Below are positions 19,172 through 20,015 of a stretch of 20,015 nt of DNA, piece after piece; the stretch's first letter is position 1, and each line of letters starts with the position of its first letter. The stretch comes from a virus, in the IMG/VR virus record IMGVR_UViG_3300027779_000213, positions 1 through 20,015 of that record; one strand, written 5' to 3'. Made by a program: the position numbers and the translations under genes. Below the pieces are notes generated by a model. It saw nothing but the letters and a program-made list of their open reading frames with translations. It had not been told where the DNA came from and ran no database searches.

Positions 19172-20015
19172 TTATGCGTATTCTTGAACCCACATAGTGC
19201 TTAAACCTGTGTTGTTATATCCTGCCGCATTTGTATTTGCGTGTTCAGCATCATATCCAAAGTAACAAGTATTAGTTGCTGAGTGAGAACCTTGTTGTAA
19301 AGTATAAGTAATAGCACTTGCAGTTGCAGGAGCATCAAATATTTGCATGGTAGCTCCTTTTTCATAACCTACTGCGTGTTTAGCATTATTAAATGTTCCT
19401 CTAAATCTACTTCCATCTGCATCACCAACTATATCAGTTGTTGCACCACCACTAATTGCTCTTTCTACAAGAAAGTAACCACCCATACCACCACTAGTCG
19501 CAGTTATATTAACGTGTGAAAAACTAGCACCAATTATAAATTTAGATGATGAACTATCTGGTGTCACTACAATGTTAAATGCAACTGTTCCATCAGTAAT
19601 AGCTGTACCTGTGTTAGCACAAGTTTGTGACCACGCATCAGTAGACTGTTTATAATGTATTGATTTAATTACACCACTAGCAGGAGCTATCCAAGATGGT
19701 GTACCCCCTGAAGTCATTTGTAAATTCATTGTAGAAGCAGGTTTAGCTAATCTTTGTAAACCACTTCCATCTCTGTAAAGTAAATCGCCTTGTGTTGTTA
19801 TTGTTGTTCCTACGTCAGTACCATTTGTACCATTTGTACCATTCGTTCCTGTCTGAGCCATTACTGACCAATAAGTTGCGTTTGATACTGCGTTGCCTGT
19901 TGATGCTAAAATACAAACATAACTAGAACCACCAGATGAAACTACATCATCTACTGTGTAAGCTGTGCCACCTGCGTATGCACCTCTCCAGTTAAATTTA
20001 ATAGCACCTAGATTG
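19172..20015 (-). CDS. tail fibre/appendage protein, partial (N-terminus beyond window)
   Basis: The frame is open to the window edge, 281 codons. The internal ATG at 19861 is not taken as the start, because the same frame upstream encodes a convincing binding-module pattern: WRGAYAGGTAYTVDDVVSSG followed by SSYVCILAS and ATYWSVMAQ (as in small carbohydrate-binding repeats of phage fibres). After it come a short GTNGTNGTNG collagen-like linker, a GDLLYRDGSGLQRL shaft element common in fibres, and a C-terminal Gly/Ser/Thr-rich beta domain. Probable host-recognition structure. Confidence 0.8.
   Translation of the reverse strand, partial: NLGAIKFNWRGAYAGGTAYTVDDVVSSGGSSYVCILASTGNAVSNATYWSVMAQTGTNGTNGTNGTDVGTTITTQGDLLYRDGSGLQRLAKPASTMNLQMTSGGTPSWIAPASGVIKSIHYKQSTDAWSQTCANTGTAITDGTVAFNIVVTPDSSSSKFIIGASFSHVNITATSGGMGGYFLVERAISGGATTDIVGDADGSRFRGTFNNAKHAVGYEKGATMQIFDAPATASAITYTLQQGSHSATNTCYFGYDAEHANTNAAGYNNTGLSTMWVQEYA

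Noticed and set aside
19172-19861. ATG at 19861 as the start of the tail gene
   Set aside because: The frame continues upstream to the window edge and encodes a recognisable binding-module pattern, so the ATG is internal.

Overview
The window is part of an AT-rich, T7-like podovirus genome, and essentially every protein gene lies on the minus strand. The gene set is a single-subunit phage RNA polymerase, gp2.5-like SSB, endonuclease I, gp3.5-like amidase, gp4-like primase-helicase, family A DNA polymerase and T7-type large terminase. These are joined to a tyrosine integrase and a winged-helix regulator. The combination, the low GC and the small-gene repertoire fit temperate marine podoviruses of the pelagiphage type (HTVC019P-like, SAR11 hosts). 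The host is an inference; no search was run.

Read in the direction of transcription (from base 20015 down to base 1), the layout is as follows. (i) 20015-17254: tail fibre or appendage proteins. (ii) 17249-15244: a dense cassette of about a dozen very small proteins, many with membrane segments, including a holin candidate and a coiled-coil membrane protein (probable lysis/accessory functions). (iii) 15244-12843: small terminase candidate, large terminase and a T4-type lysozyme. (iv) 12842-11656: about 1.2 kb without genes, holding two different 12-bp tandem arrays, a phage-promoter-like site, an 11-bp-arm palindrome and a strongly structured leader. This looks like the junction of the two physical genome ends, so the sequence is probably a circularised or concatemeric assembly. 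(v) 11655-9292: small early genes separated by recurring hairpins and a repeated CCGTCTAGTC element. (vi) 9203-7977: regulator and integrase, followed by a candidate attP at 7853-7897. (vii) 7669-1: RNA polymerase, SSB, endonuclease I, amidase, an oppositely oriented tRNA-Cys, primase-helicase, two small genes and the 5' 60% of DNA polymerase, cut by the window edge.

The most interesting idea links two places. The candidate attP is a 45-bp palindromic site centred on a copy of a tRNA-Cys(GCA) anticodon arm. It carries no T-arm or acceptor sequence that could rebuild a disrupted host tRNA. Yet 4.4 kb away the phage carries a complete, well-folded tRNA-Cys(GCA) with encoded CCA, the only gene seen on the plus strand. 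A simple model is that integration breaks the host tRNA-Cys and the prophage supplies a replacement, with a slightly altered anticodon stem that may keep it from being a target itself.

Three near-identical sites (5170, 7715, 12272) are good candidates for promoters of the phage's own RNA polymerase. Many small genes overlap by ATGA or TAATG, implying translational coupling. About ten plausible genes under 60 codons are annotated here from reading frame, start context and overlap.
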